A stretch of 64,000 bases of DNA from Aspidapion aeneum (taxonomy: Eukaryota > Arthropoda > Insecta > Coleoptera > Brentidae): positions 108,863,314-108,927,313 of the forward strand of contig OY755042.1 in assembly GCA_963576565.1 (NCBI GenBank), in the 5' to 3' direction. This document shows, piece by piece, positions 43,618 to 53,839 of this stretch. Below the pieces are notes generated by a model. That model ran no database searches and was not told the DNA's origin. It worked only from the letters and a program-made list of their open reading frames with translations. Within the stretch, counting starts at the first letter, position 1. Each line of letters begins with the position of its first letter. Made by a program: the position numbers and the translations under genes.

Positions 43618-43945
43618 CAGCGGCGTAGCGTGCCTGAAGGGGCGGGGGGCCTGACAGCTAAAAAGGGCGCCCATCAAAAATCTTACGACCAAAAAAAATC
43701 ATGTCTTTAGTTTCCTTTTGCCGCCCTCTCAATTTGAGGTTGCCGGTCCTGCTACTTAAAAAATCTTAGGGCGCTTCGGGCACCCATGGGGCGCCAGTAC
43801 CCTATGGGCGGGGGGGGGGGGGGGGAGGCGACAACTACTTAAAAAATCTTAGGGCGCTTCGGCCACCCATGGGGCGCCAGTACCCTATGGGCGGGGGGGG
43901 GGGAGGCGACAAATCCGCCGCCCCCCCCCCCACGCTACGCCACTT
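43618..43945. mobile_element. hAT-like MITE, 328 bp, with 8-bp duplication
   Basis: GATAGCGT is repeated exactly at 43610-43617 and 43946-43953. The ends are CAGCGGCGTAGCG and CGCTACGCCACTT. Inside, an 83-bp unit starting ACTTAAAAAATCTTAGG is tandemly duplicated (43754, 43837) and each copy ends in a long G run. Same family as 8711-8913. Confidence 0.88.
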
Positions 43946-44435
43946 GATAGCGTACATCTAATGACAAGGCGGCGAGTGAAAGCATGGCTTCGATGTGATA
44001 AAGGAAGCGGGAATGTCTATAACTCTCATGTACTATTGTTTAAAAAAAAATTCTAGATGCAAAATTTAATGGCACACTAAAATATCAAAAAAATCTCAAA
44101 ATCGGTTATAAGAATGACTTACTGCGTTCTTTCTTTGGATGGCAGTGAAGAAAGTTGACCTGTGATGGCCCTGCGCATGTATAGGCCCTGTCAGGTCTTT
44201 TCGATCATGATTGTCTGGTTGCCTATATTATTTACCAGATGCATTTCGCATTCGCTAATTATTAGTCTATGAAAGAAACATACAGCATGGTTAAAAGCTA
44301 TAGGATTCATAGAATGCTTTCTGTGCTTATTGGGTGTAAGAAAGAAGTAAAAGACAGAAAAATACAGGGTGTCCCAGAACTAATGGTACATAGTTAAACT
44401 GGAGATTCCCTGGGTCAAAATATTACGATTTAGCC

Positions 44436-44600
44436 ATGGGCGCACCCAAGGGGGGGGGCGGTCCCAAGCCTTAGATTTTTTTACATATTTTCGACATATT
44501 TCAGAAAAAAACACAAAAAATAGCTTAATATTCGACATCATGAGGCTTCGGGCCCCCCCAAGAGGCCTCGGGCCAAGACATATTCCTGGGTGCGCAACTG
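44436..44600. mobile_element. hAT-like MITE in left arm of layer A
   Basis: GCGCACCCA-type ends; flanks ATTTAGCC (44428-44435) and ATTTAACC (44601-44608) form an 8-bp duplication with one change. The right arm of layer A shows the uninterrupted site. Confidence 0.75.
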
Positions 44601-44929
44601 ATTTAACCATACTTACCTTAGTCCAAAAGTTCGTACTAACCGAGATACAGGGTGTTAAACTTTATTTTTTCAATTCGATTTTCTTTAATAACTTTTTTAA
44701 TCATTAATATTTTTGCAAAAGCTAACCAGCGTGTAAGATTTTTTAAAATTGGCAAGACGATTCCGTTGAAAAATTTGATGTACAATGTACAGGGTGATTT
44801 TTTATAATTGCAAGATCGCTATAACTCGGTTATTATTGGGAGTAGAAAGTTCAAGCAAAAACTATTCGGTTTGGTAAATTATGGCCACTTTAGGCCCACC
44901 ATTAGTATTTTTTTATAGGTTATAATATA

Positions 44930-46603
44930 CAGGGGGCGACAATCAGATCAATTTTTTTAAAGGGAACATCCTATATATTTTTGTATTTTTAAGTTCCGCA
45001 AAAAATTAGCTTTACAGATATATGTAACACTATGGCTATATCTTTGTTAGTTTTCGAGATATTGACGATTGAAATTCCGAAAATTAGCAAATTTTAAATA
45101 CGGTGCGGAGTATTTCCTGTGAAAAGTCACAAACAATATTAAGATGTGTAATGACATTGTCAGTGCCAAATTTTAAATATTTATCAACAATGTTGCAAGC
45201 AAGAGATACTTTTATTATATGCGAAAAATAATAAAAATGCCACTGCTACTGCGAGAGAATATCGAGAACTGTATCCAGCCCGACAATGTCCTAATATATA
45301 CACAATTCTTAGGATATATAGAAAATTTCGTGAAACATCGTCTGTGGAACGAAAAAAACGAGTTGTTCGTCCAAGTGAAGAGGCTAATTTAAATATTTTA
45401 CTACATTTTCAAGAAAGCCCACAAATTTCTATAAGAAAAGTATCTTCCGCATTAGTGCAAGAAGGACAGGAACGCTTGACGTCTTTTACCAAAGTAAGAA
45501 GTGTCCTAAGAACAAATTCTTATTGGGCATATAAACAACAAGAACTCCAATGCCTAACACCCGATCAGAAAAGAAAAAGGCTAGAGTTTTGTCACTTTAT
45601 GCATGAAAGACTAAACGAAGAACCCCGTTTTTTAAATCACATTTTGTGGTCGGATGAGTCGACGTTTACAACTTGTGGTCTACCAAATAGACAGAATAGC
45701 AGACTATGGTCCACGACTAACCCTAATTTTGTAAAAGAAATTAAAAGACAGGGAAGACAATCCGTAAATGTCTGGTGTGGCATACTGAACGACCGTGTTG
45801 TTGGACCATTTTTTTTTTAGCACTCTTTAACGGGACAAATTTATTTAAATTTTTTACAAAATTACTTAGAAAATTTTTTGGATGACTTGCCACTAAATCA
45901 AAGAAGAAGATTGATTTTTCAGCAGGATGGGGCTCCTCCTCATAATGTTCATGAGGTTCGAGAATTCTCAAATAATAATTTTAATGAATGGGTTGGGAAA
46001 AAGGCACAATACGCTGGCCACCCAACAGTTTTGATTTAACTCCTTTAGACATTTTTTATGGGGTCACCTTAAAGATAAAGTTTACAGATTAGAAACGAGG
46101 AATACTCGAGAGCTCAGAGAATTAATATCACTGTCTGCCAATGAGCTTAATGAAAATTTTTCTAATTTAATAACCAGAACAATAAATAATTTAAGAGACC
46201 GGTTTCAAAAATGTATTGAAGTCAATGGTGATAAGTTTGAACATTTGTTACGTTAATTTTTATTTATTTATGGATTTAAAACAATTAAAACATTTAAAAA
46301 ATTGTCGTCTTTTGATTTTAAATTTTGAAAATTGACAAAGATGATTATTTATATTTATCAAACTGTCAGTTAATATTGTTTCAGTTTGTTATTTACAGTC
46401 TATACGTTAAATACTCCGCACCGTATACCTATTTCAAATTTGCTAATTTTCGGAATTTCAATCGTCAATATCTCGAAAAGTAACAAAGATAGAGCCATAG
46501 TGTTACATATATATCTGTAAAGCTAATTTTTTGCGGAACTTAAAAATACAAAAATATATAGGGTGTTCCCTTTAAAAAAAATTGATCTGATTGTCGCCCC
46601 CTG
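44930..46603 (+). mobile_element. Tc1/mariner-superfamily transposon (layer D), 1.67 kb
   Basis: Ends CAGGGGGCGACAATCAGATC and its reverse, inverted repeats of about 190 bp, TA at 44928-29 and 46604-05. It holds a broken DDE/D transposase gene. It is autonomous in origin but now dead. Confidence 0.88.
45190..46256 (+). pseudogene. Tc1/mariner-type transposase, broken
   Basis: The N-terminal helix-turn-helix region (ATATAREYRELYPARQ) is followed by a linker. The catalytic core has the first Asp in LWSDESTF, then VNVWCGIL, the second Asp in FQQDGAPPHN, and WPPNSFDLTPLD with the third acidic residue. The C-terminus is CIEVNGDKFEHLL. Lesions: a frame change near 45218, a TAG at 45818-45820 after a T run, a frame change near 46000 in an A/G run, and another near 46055. 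The intact enzyme would cut at the inverted repeats and insert at TA. Confidence 0.88.
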
Positions 46604-46745
46604 TATATTATAACCTATAAAAAAATACTAATGGTGGGTCTAAAGTGGCCATAATTTACCAAACCGAACAGTTTTTGTTTGAACTTTCTACTCCCAATAA
46701 TAACCGAGTTATAGCGATCTTGCAATTATAAAAAATCACCCTATA

Positions 46746-48163
46746 CAGGGTGTTCCTTAGACCACTACCATTGCATAAAAATCAGTGTATTTTTGTTGTG
46801 CCTCGGTGTATACCAGTTTTTATGTAAAATAATGGTTTTCCCATCCTTTTTTGTGTAAAAAAGTTATACTGTTTTAAAGTCGCTCAAAGCAACGGTTTTT
46901 GAGATTTTAGCATGTAAAGTTTTTATTGCATGTGAGTGATATGCCTAATTTATGTATGATACTTTCTTCAATTATTTCTATTAATTAATAATTTTGCACA
47001 AAAAAATCGGTTTGGTGGATTTTGGGCATGGACAACTTAATTTTGGTAAAAAAAAATAAATATTATACCGGGTGTTCTCTGCGTCGGTACCGTTACGTGC
47101 GTAAAAGATTTTTGATTAAATTCTTACCTACTTCATACATATTCGCTATGCATAATCAATACTTTTTCATAGCATTCTAAGATTGGATGTTTTCTTAAGA
47201 AATATTAAGTTAAAAAATATACAGGGGGGTTCTTAAATTATCATAAGTGTGTTATCATAGTTCGTTATTGCAACTGTGTAGGGCTTTGTCTTTAATGAGG
47301 AACAAAAACCTCTTCGTATTAGTTTTTTTTTAATGGTAAGTACGTATACTTTAATAATGCAAGTATTATTTTATTGTTTTGAAAGAAAATTTTAATTATC
47401 AATAAAATTAATATTTTATTATTTCTTTTCAACTAAGTTAAAATTTTAAAATTGACAAATAGTAAATCAAACTTAAAACAGTTTATTATTGTAGGCTAGA
47501 TAAATACCCGAGAAAAACTATTTCAAAAAATTCAAAAAGCTGGAGAGGCATTCAGAAATGCAAATCCTCATTTTAAAATCAGACGTTCATATAATAAGCG
47601 AATAAACAAATGTATTCAGGTTAACGGTGGCCATTTCGAACATTTATTGCAGATTTTTTTTGTTTTTTATCTAAAAATTTGTTGTTGCAATAAAACGTGT
47701 ATAATTTTTATAATTGGTTTTATTTTTTTTGTTATTAATAATTATTTAATAATTAAAATAATATCCTGTTTAAAAACGCGCTTAAGTATACACCGAGGCA
47801 CAAAAAAATACACTGATGATTTTAATGCAATGGTAATGGTCCAAAGAAGACGCTGTACATTGTACATCCAATTTTTCAATGGAGTCATCTTGCAAATTTC
47901 AGAAAAACCTACATGCTGGTTAGTTTTGCAAAAATATTAATTAGTAGAATGAATTGAAGAAAGTATCATACCTAAATTAGGCAAATCTTAACTTTAAATG
48001 CAAAAATTTCATAAACCGTTGATCTGAGCGACTTTAAAACAGTACAACTTTTTTACATAAAAAGGATGGGAAAACCATTATTTTACATAAAAACTGGTCT
48101 ACACCGAGGCACAAAAAAAGTCACTAATTTTAATACAATGCTAGTGGTCCAGGAAACACCTTG
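46746..48163. mobile_element. Second transposon of the stack (layer C), 1.42 kb
   Basis: Ends CAGGGTGTTCCTTAGACCAC and a decayed reverse, with TA at 46744-45 (shared with layer B) and 48164-65. The inverted arms are about 240 bp (46746-46990 and 47925-48163). The interior contains a transposase C-terminal remnant and a second copy of the A/C-arm junction words at 47786-47945. Confidence 0.75.
47503..47652 (+). pseudogene. Transposase C-terminal remnant
   Basis: About 50 codons ending CIQVNGGHFEHLLQ, the same C-terminal signature as the transposase at 45190-46256 (CIEVNGDKFEHLL) but a different sequence. The rest of the gene is gone. Confidence 0.75.
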
Positions 48164-48595
48164 TACACTGTACATCAAAATTTTCAACGGAATCGTCTTG
48201 CCAATTTCAAAAAAACTTACACGCTGGTTATTTTTTGCAAAAATATGAATTAGTAAAAAAGTTATTAAAGAAAATCGAATTGAAAAAATAAAGTTTAACA
48301 CCCTGTATCTCGGTTAGTACAAACTTTTGCACTAAGGTAAGTATGGCTAAATCGTAATATTTTGACCCAGGGAATCTACAGTTTAACTATATACCATCAG
48401 TTCTGGGACACCCTGTATATTTTGGGCGGTGTCTTGAAATATTTTTCGTTGTTTTAGACCTGTATTCGGGCTGGTAGTGGGAAAGTAGGGGAATACATCA
48501 TGACCTCTCGTCTTCACGAAGTTTTTCGTCATTCCGTCGTGTGCAGCGAAGCAGGTGAGAAGTGGGTATTTGTTTTTCACGTAAATTCTAGCTCA

Positions 48596-50726
48596 AGCCA
48601 TGCCGCGTATTACATTCAGCGTTCAGGAAAAAGTACAGTTCAATGGTATTTCGAGGGAAACAGCTGTCAAGATGTGGCAAATTTATTTGTTGTCAGTGAG
48701 GGAAGGGATATTTCAAGCCGTAGCACGGTCCAAACATTAGTGACCCATTTCCAATGAACAGGATATGCCAATTTTTGTCACAAATCTCCTGCTCGTGAAA
48801 TGGGAGAGGAAAGGGAACGGCACGAAACTATGGCTTGTGCCATATCAGAAGCTTTTCCTCCCTGTTCCAGTCAGGCAATTGCCAATGAGTTTTACCGTAA
48901 TGAAAACGAAAGAAACTTTTCTAGATGCCCACATAGCACAAAAATCACATCAACGTTAAATTAACGTGAACAAAAATAACAAAGTTTTTTTTACTTGAAA
49001 ACAATCTCACACCATGTAATATTTATTTTGTTAAATCTACATGCTTAAAGATAACTTAAAACCAAGGAGAAATCAAGCTATAAAAATGTACTTTTTGCTG
49101 AAGTTTCTTGTATATAACGTGTCTTTTACCCTCGTTATTTTCATGTACCAAATTCACACTTGAAAAGTCCTCCACAACATGTTCTAAAACGGCACTAGAT
49201 TAAGACTTCTCAAACCTACTAACTTTCTGCGACTTTTTTGGTCACGTTTTTTTAATTAATAAACATTTTTTTAACTTAAAAGAGACGCGAAAGGAAGTTA
49301 TAAAAGTTCACTAGTTTAAGATTACAACACTTCAAGACAATTTTAAAGATGGCGCTCAAGGCAAGACAAAATATCTATATATCTATCTATATACATTATG
49401 TTTTTTTTAAAAGCTAAACAAGATTTTTTAACAGTAAACACTTTCACAGAATATTAATGTGTCTTTATCAGGTTAATAACAGATGCGTCGTGATCGTGAA
49501 GGATCAGGGATCAGTGCCTTAAAAGGTTTTTGGAGTTTAGAGGCCAAAGCACTGCCTGATAGATTTCGTTAAAATGAAAAATCCCGACAATAGGTGGCGC
49601 TGCTAGTAAAATCTCAAAATTATTCAGTAGAAAAGCCATGCAATTCGCGTTTTAAAATTCCTGTAGAAAAGGCGTGAATCTAATGTGATTTTAACGTAAA
49701 AATCACTTGAAACTAACGTAAAGATATTGCTGTTTTAATTTTATAATGGCGTTATTACAACACAGTTTTTAGCAACGTTATTTTTTTAAACTTTTGTGAA
49801 TGACCTATTAAGCTTGTTTTCATATATAAAATAAACGTTTTTTTCTAGCAGCTTTTAAAATCAACGTTTTTTTTTCTCACCTTTTTTACGTGTTAAACAC
49901 GTGATTGTGATATGTGTGTCAGTAACGAAAAATGGAGTTTTGTGAAACTATGATTTAAAATGCGAATCAGGATGAAAATTTTATTCAAAATATTTGTTTT
50001 CCATTTAAGGCCGTCACAATTCTTCCGTTGTTCATTACTGGTCACGGAAAAATAAATATTTGCATACTGCAGAATGGACCCAGTATCCTCAAAACTTAAT
50101 TTCCGGACTGGGATTTTGGGTGACAATATCATTGGTCCATAGACGAATGACAGTAGTTTACTGTGCATTGGTCCTTTTTTCATCAATGTTAATTTAGAAG
50201 GGATAAATTAAAGACCCTGTATGTATGACATATTCTTACAATAGAGAGACGCGACAAACTCTTCAAAGTCAAATTTATTTAAGTCAAAACCAAAGGATGA
50301 AAATATCGGACCTCCATACTCTAGCTATGTTTAGAGAGAGATGCACCTTCTGTCCTTGTTATTTCATAAGCGTCGGAAAATCAAAATAAACGATGTTTAA
50401 CAAACCCTATACAGGGGGTGCGGACAAGCGTGTTTATTTATGTGTTGCATGCTGATTGATGTCACTCACCGCTGATAATTTAAATTATTTTAGTGAAACG
50501 CCAATGATCTTGGCAGGAAAATAACATAACCAAAAAATGTTAATTTCTGTGACTTTGATCGGTTTGTCGCGTCTCTATTTTAAAAATATGTCATACATAC
50601 AGGGTCTCTAGGATAAATTATTTAGCTCTGATGCAGGACCATATCAATTCTGCCATTCGACAGGTGCCCAATGTTTGTTTTATGCAAGATGGTTGCCCAG
50701 CTCATGACACTTTGATAAAAAATAAA
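48596..50726 (+). pseudogene. Scattered DDE transposase relic
   Basis: Three plus-strand pieces in order. 48596-48950 is a helix-turn-helix-like N-terminus (WYFEGNSCQDVANLF, RSTVQTLVTHFQ, with a stop after HFQ). 49960-50205 carries YWS..., TAEWTQYPQ and GILGDNIIGP of the core in shifting frames. 50605-50726 carries NSAIRQVPNVCFMQDGCPAH with the second catalytic Asp. Between them lie a ~960-bp insert (48940-49910, with CACATAGCACAA/TTGTGATATGTG-type inverted ends) and a 390-bp insert (50215-50604). Dead copy. Confidence 0.65.
50215..50604. mobile_element. 390-bp TIR insert in transposase relic
   Basis: CCCTGTATGTATGACATATT and its reverse at the right end, then AGAGACGCGACAAAC and its reverse inside. 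It separates two coding pieces of the relic. GATAAATTA occurs outside both ends. Confidence 0.75.
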
Positions 50727-51282
50727 TAGTTATTTAAACAACAAGGTTTGAAAACGACTCTTTGCACACGATCGAGACAGTTTGGTAGACCGAGCCGAAG
50801 GCGAGGTCTACAAGTCGAGGGAGTGTGCAAAGAGGTTTTCAAACGAGTTTTTTACAATATTTTTTATACGACTGCTAATAAAGAAAGAAAAATCAAATTT
50901 TAATTTAACTTGTTTTTATTTCCGACATTTTTACAACAAAACTTTAAAAATTCAACAATTTTTTGACGTATCTAATCAACAAAACATACGAGCAGTGACG
51001 GTTGCTACGGAACTAAGCCAACTTATATTGATGGGTGACAACAACAAAAATCACAATGACGGGAGACCCGTATGCAGAAATGACATAGGCGTGCGCAAAA
51101 ATGACATAAGCGTGTGCAAAACGTTTTGCACACAGCGTGCGCAAAATGCCATTTTCAGATCGTGTTCTCCGTGCGCAAAACGCCCTTTTACAAGACAGTC
51201 GTATAAAAAATACTTTTTATTTACCAAACTGTCTCGATCGTGTGCAAAGAGTCGTTTTCAAACCTTGTTGTTTAAATAACTA
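50727..51282. repeat. Foldback with 61-bp perfect inverted ends
   Basis: TAGTTATTTAAACAACAAGG at the left runs for 61 bases without mismatch against the reverse of the right end. TA lies at both tips. The interior has further GTGTGCAAAGA/TTTGCACAC repeats. An ORF across it (50782-51279) has no domain and reflects the repeat. Confidence 0.85.
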
Positions 51283-51348
51283 TTTTTGTGTAGCTCATAT
51301 TTTTACACTAAAAAGGCGGCCACCATTAAATAACACACGCCAATAATG

Positions 51349-51515
51349 CTGCCGTCCTTAGCAAGACCCACCTATCTACTTCTTCACTTATTTCGAGAAA
51401 AGCGAGTTTAAAGTTTAAATGCTTGCCAAGAGTTACATAGTAATATATTTTTTTTGTTGGTAAATATTTATGGGTTTCTAATAGCAAGCAAGGTGGGTCT
51501 TACTTAGGACGGCAG
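51349..51515. mobile_element. 167-bp MITE, CTGCCGTCCT ends
   Basis: CTGCCGTCCTTAGCAAGACC pairs with GGTCTTACTTAGGACGGCAG over about 25 bases. Flanks CAATAATG and AATAATCA suggest a short duplication. No coding. Confidence 0.75.
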
Positions 51516-51737
51516 AATAATCATAACACTGATAAGTTTAATACAACCGTCATTTAATGGCCTAATTTTTCGTAGAAGCTGTTTTGATTTTTCATACGGT
51601 TTTAATTTAGATCAAAAATAATTAGGGGGCTATAAAATTTGTTAAAATAGCATAAAGAGTTATGAATAAAGTTATTTCATTTCATTTCATTATAGGTCCC
51701 CTTCTCCTATAGGGTATCACCGGTATCACTTAATATA

Positions 51738-52286
51738 CAGGGTGTTCGGCACATGAACCGTCATAATTTTTTGGGCTATTGTCGGGGTCATTTGCTACCT
51801 TTTCAATCTTAGAACTTGGGTCCTAAGAGACACGGCTAAAGAGATATGAATTTTTTAATTTTTTTTCTCAAATTACCCAAAATCCCACCTTTAAACCCTC
51901 GTAAGCTTTTTATTAATGCCTGGAAAAGCACTATTTTTTTTATAATTCTGTAATCTTATGCTTCTTCAACTAATTAATAGATTTGTTAAAATTGATGTAC
52001 CAAAGGGACATACGAGGTTTTTATTGAAGAACATTAGTGATTTTGAGAAAGAAAATCAATTTCAAAATTAAAAATTAAAAAAAGTATCGACAATTGAGAA
52101 CTTCATTTTCTTTTAAAAACTTCTTCAGTTGATTACCTTTCTAACGGTATGGTACACATTGATAAAAAAACATTTCTGCTTTAAAATACGGATATTCCGT
52201 AAGAAGAGCGAGATTCGTTCGGAATTGGTAAGAAAAAACCAACAATATGCCAAAAAATTTTGACTGTTCATGTGCCGAACACCCTG
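51738..52286. mobile_element. TA-flanked foldback MITE, 549 bp
   Basis: CAGGGTGTTCGGCACATGAA and its reverse at the right end, TA at 51736-37 and 52287-88. Same general end type as the 44-48 kb stack. No transposase. Confidence 0.85.
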
Positions 52287-52607
52287 TAGTCTAGGCATCA
52301 AGTAATAAAAAGAAAATTGGAATACAATGTATTGAACCTAAATATATTTCTAATAGGGTAAACATCGTTTCAAAACTATAAACATTGTGCCTTATCGCAG
52401 CGAACGCACGTACCTATATCTAACCCTATACTTATAATTACTAAGCCTAATTAGTTAGCAATAAACATTCTATGTGCAAAAAATATAGATAATTACTAAA
52501 ATTATTTCAATGTTCAAAAATTAAATAACTCTGTTAATATGGTTAATTTTATTTAATGTGTTTTGTTTTAACCCGAAGCTGATGAGATCACTTTTTCTTA
52601 AATATCT

Positions 52608-52898
52608 GGGTAGCTATTCTGGTTCTTGAACGATGTGATCATCCACATCACACGCTTTGACCAATAGCAAACTCTGAGCGGTCGCATGTTGTGCGAAATT
52701 ACTTGTCTCGACCAATGGCATAGTCGCCCGCTCTTCAGAGTTAGTGTTCCTGTCCCGTACCGACTGAACGTTCCGCGGTCAAATCGTAGGTGAAGCTTTC
52801 GCATAGCACGTGACAGCTCAGAGCTAATTTAAAGCTTGCTATTGGCTAAAGCATGTGATGGGAATTATCACATTGTTCAAGACGTAGAATAGCTACCC
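52608..52898. repeat. Foldback element, 291 bp
   Basis: GGGTAGCTATTCT and AGAATAGCTACCC ends. Inner inverted words TTGAACGATGTGAT and ATCACATTGTTCAA, then CCAATAGCAA and TTGCTATTGG. No gene. Confidence 0.8.
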
Positions 52899-53392
52899 CG
52901 GTGAGGTGAGGTTTATCAAACCCCAAATAAAAACGGCTATTCTGCTAAATTAAAATAGAAAAGTTGTGTGTTACTCACTGTGGGTAACCCTCTTGATTCT
53001 AAAATGTAATAATTTTCAACCCTTAATAAACCACCCTTATGTTCCATTTATATTGTCTAAATACCTTTGTTACATTTAAGTTTAGTCAATCACTATTTTT
53101 TCTAAAATTTCATAAAAACTTCTTTAAAATTTCTAATTAAATAAAAGTGTAAGCATTTGCGCGTATTTTAACACTGTTTCTAACCAGAAGTTTAATCTTT
53201 TTAATATTACGCATTTTTTCCCGTACAGCTTCCAAATGTATAAAATTAAATTTTCAAAATCCGATTGGTTCTCCAGCTGGTATTATCCATTTTTCTAACC
53301 TTTACTTAAAATTGTTTAACTTAAAAAAAAACTAAAACTAAATTTTAGTAAATGATGTTCGATACAGGTGAAGATCAGGCATAATATTATAA
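52899..53392. other. AT-rich spacer
   Basis: No gene, repeat family or RNA recognised. Confidence 0.5.
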
Positions 53393-53835
53393 AGTAGTAG
53401 TAGTAGTAATATATTTTATTTAGCATTTTGCTACTATGTACAAAATATTTATAATTAAACTAAATTAATAACTTTGTAGTTTTTTAAAAAGGTAATATTT
53501 TAAAGATTTTTTAAATAAAGATATAGATGTTTTTGATTTTATTTCATTTTTTAATTGATTAAATTCTAAAAGCCCTTTATAAAAAATTGAATTAAATTTT
53601 ATATTAGATCTGCAATTATCAACCTAAAAATTTGAATTATTTCGAGCAAAGTTTATAGTAATAAATGATTTTAAATTTTCTGGAAGTAAATTATGTTGAA
53701 TTTTATAGATAAAAATACAAACTAAAAATAAAATGTGAAATTTTTTACATTTAACCATTCCAATTTTGATAACATAAGACTTATTTTTGAATAATTATTT
53801 GCATTTAAAATTATCCTCATTGCTTTATTTTGTAA
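53393..53835 (-). mobile_element. LINE 3' fragment (reverse), second copy
   Basis: Close match to 41298-41760, including the (TAGTAG)n end at 53393. The coding tail is further broken by an internal deletion and a small insertion. Confidence 0.7.
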
Positions 53836-53839
53836 ATGA

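Larger units (their letters stand above)
44791..46743. mobile_element. Palindromic MITE (layer B) split at its centre
   Basis: Arms 44791-44929 and 46604-46743 are inverted copies starting CAGGGTGATTTTTTATAATT (the right terminal base is mutated). TA lies on both sides. A half copy lies at 63333-63454. The element at 44930-46603 sits exactly at the dyad. Confidence 0.85.
44365..48415. mobile_element. Outer foldback of a nested transposon stack (layer A)
   Basis: Ends CAGGGTGTCCCAGAACTAAT and its reverse, TA at 44363-64 and 48416-17. Its own sequence is 44365-44790 plus 48164-48415, two inverted arms meeting at a palindromic TGTACA..TGTACA centre. Everything between is other elements inserted at that central TA. 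Confidence 0.85.

Noticed and set aside
47647..47940. 97-codon plus-strand ORF
   Set aside because: It begins at the end of a transposase remnant and runs through AT-rich DNA and a foldback arm; only the upstream 50 codons to 47652 are meaningful.
50782..51279. 165-codon ORF
   Set aside because: It lies within a foldback and is made of GTGTGCAAA-type repeats; no domain, Cys/Arg/Lys-biased from the repeat.
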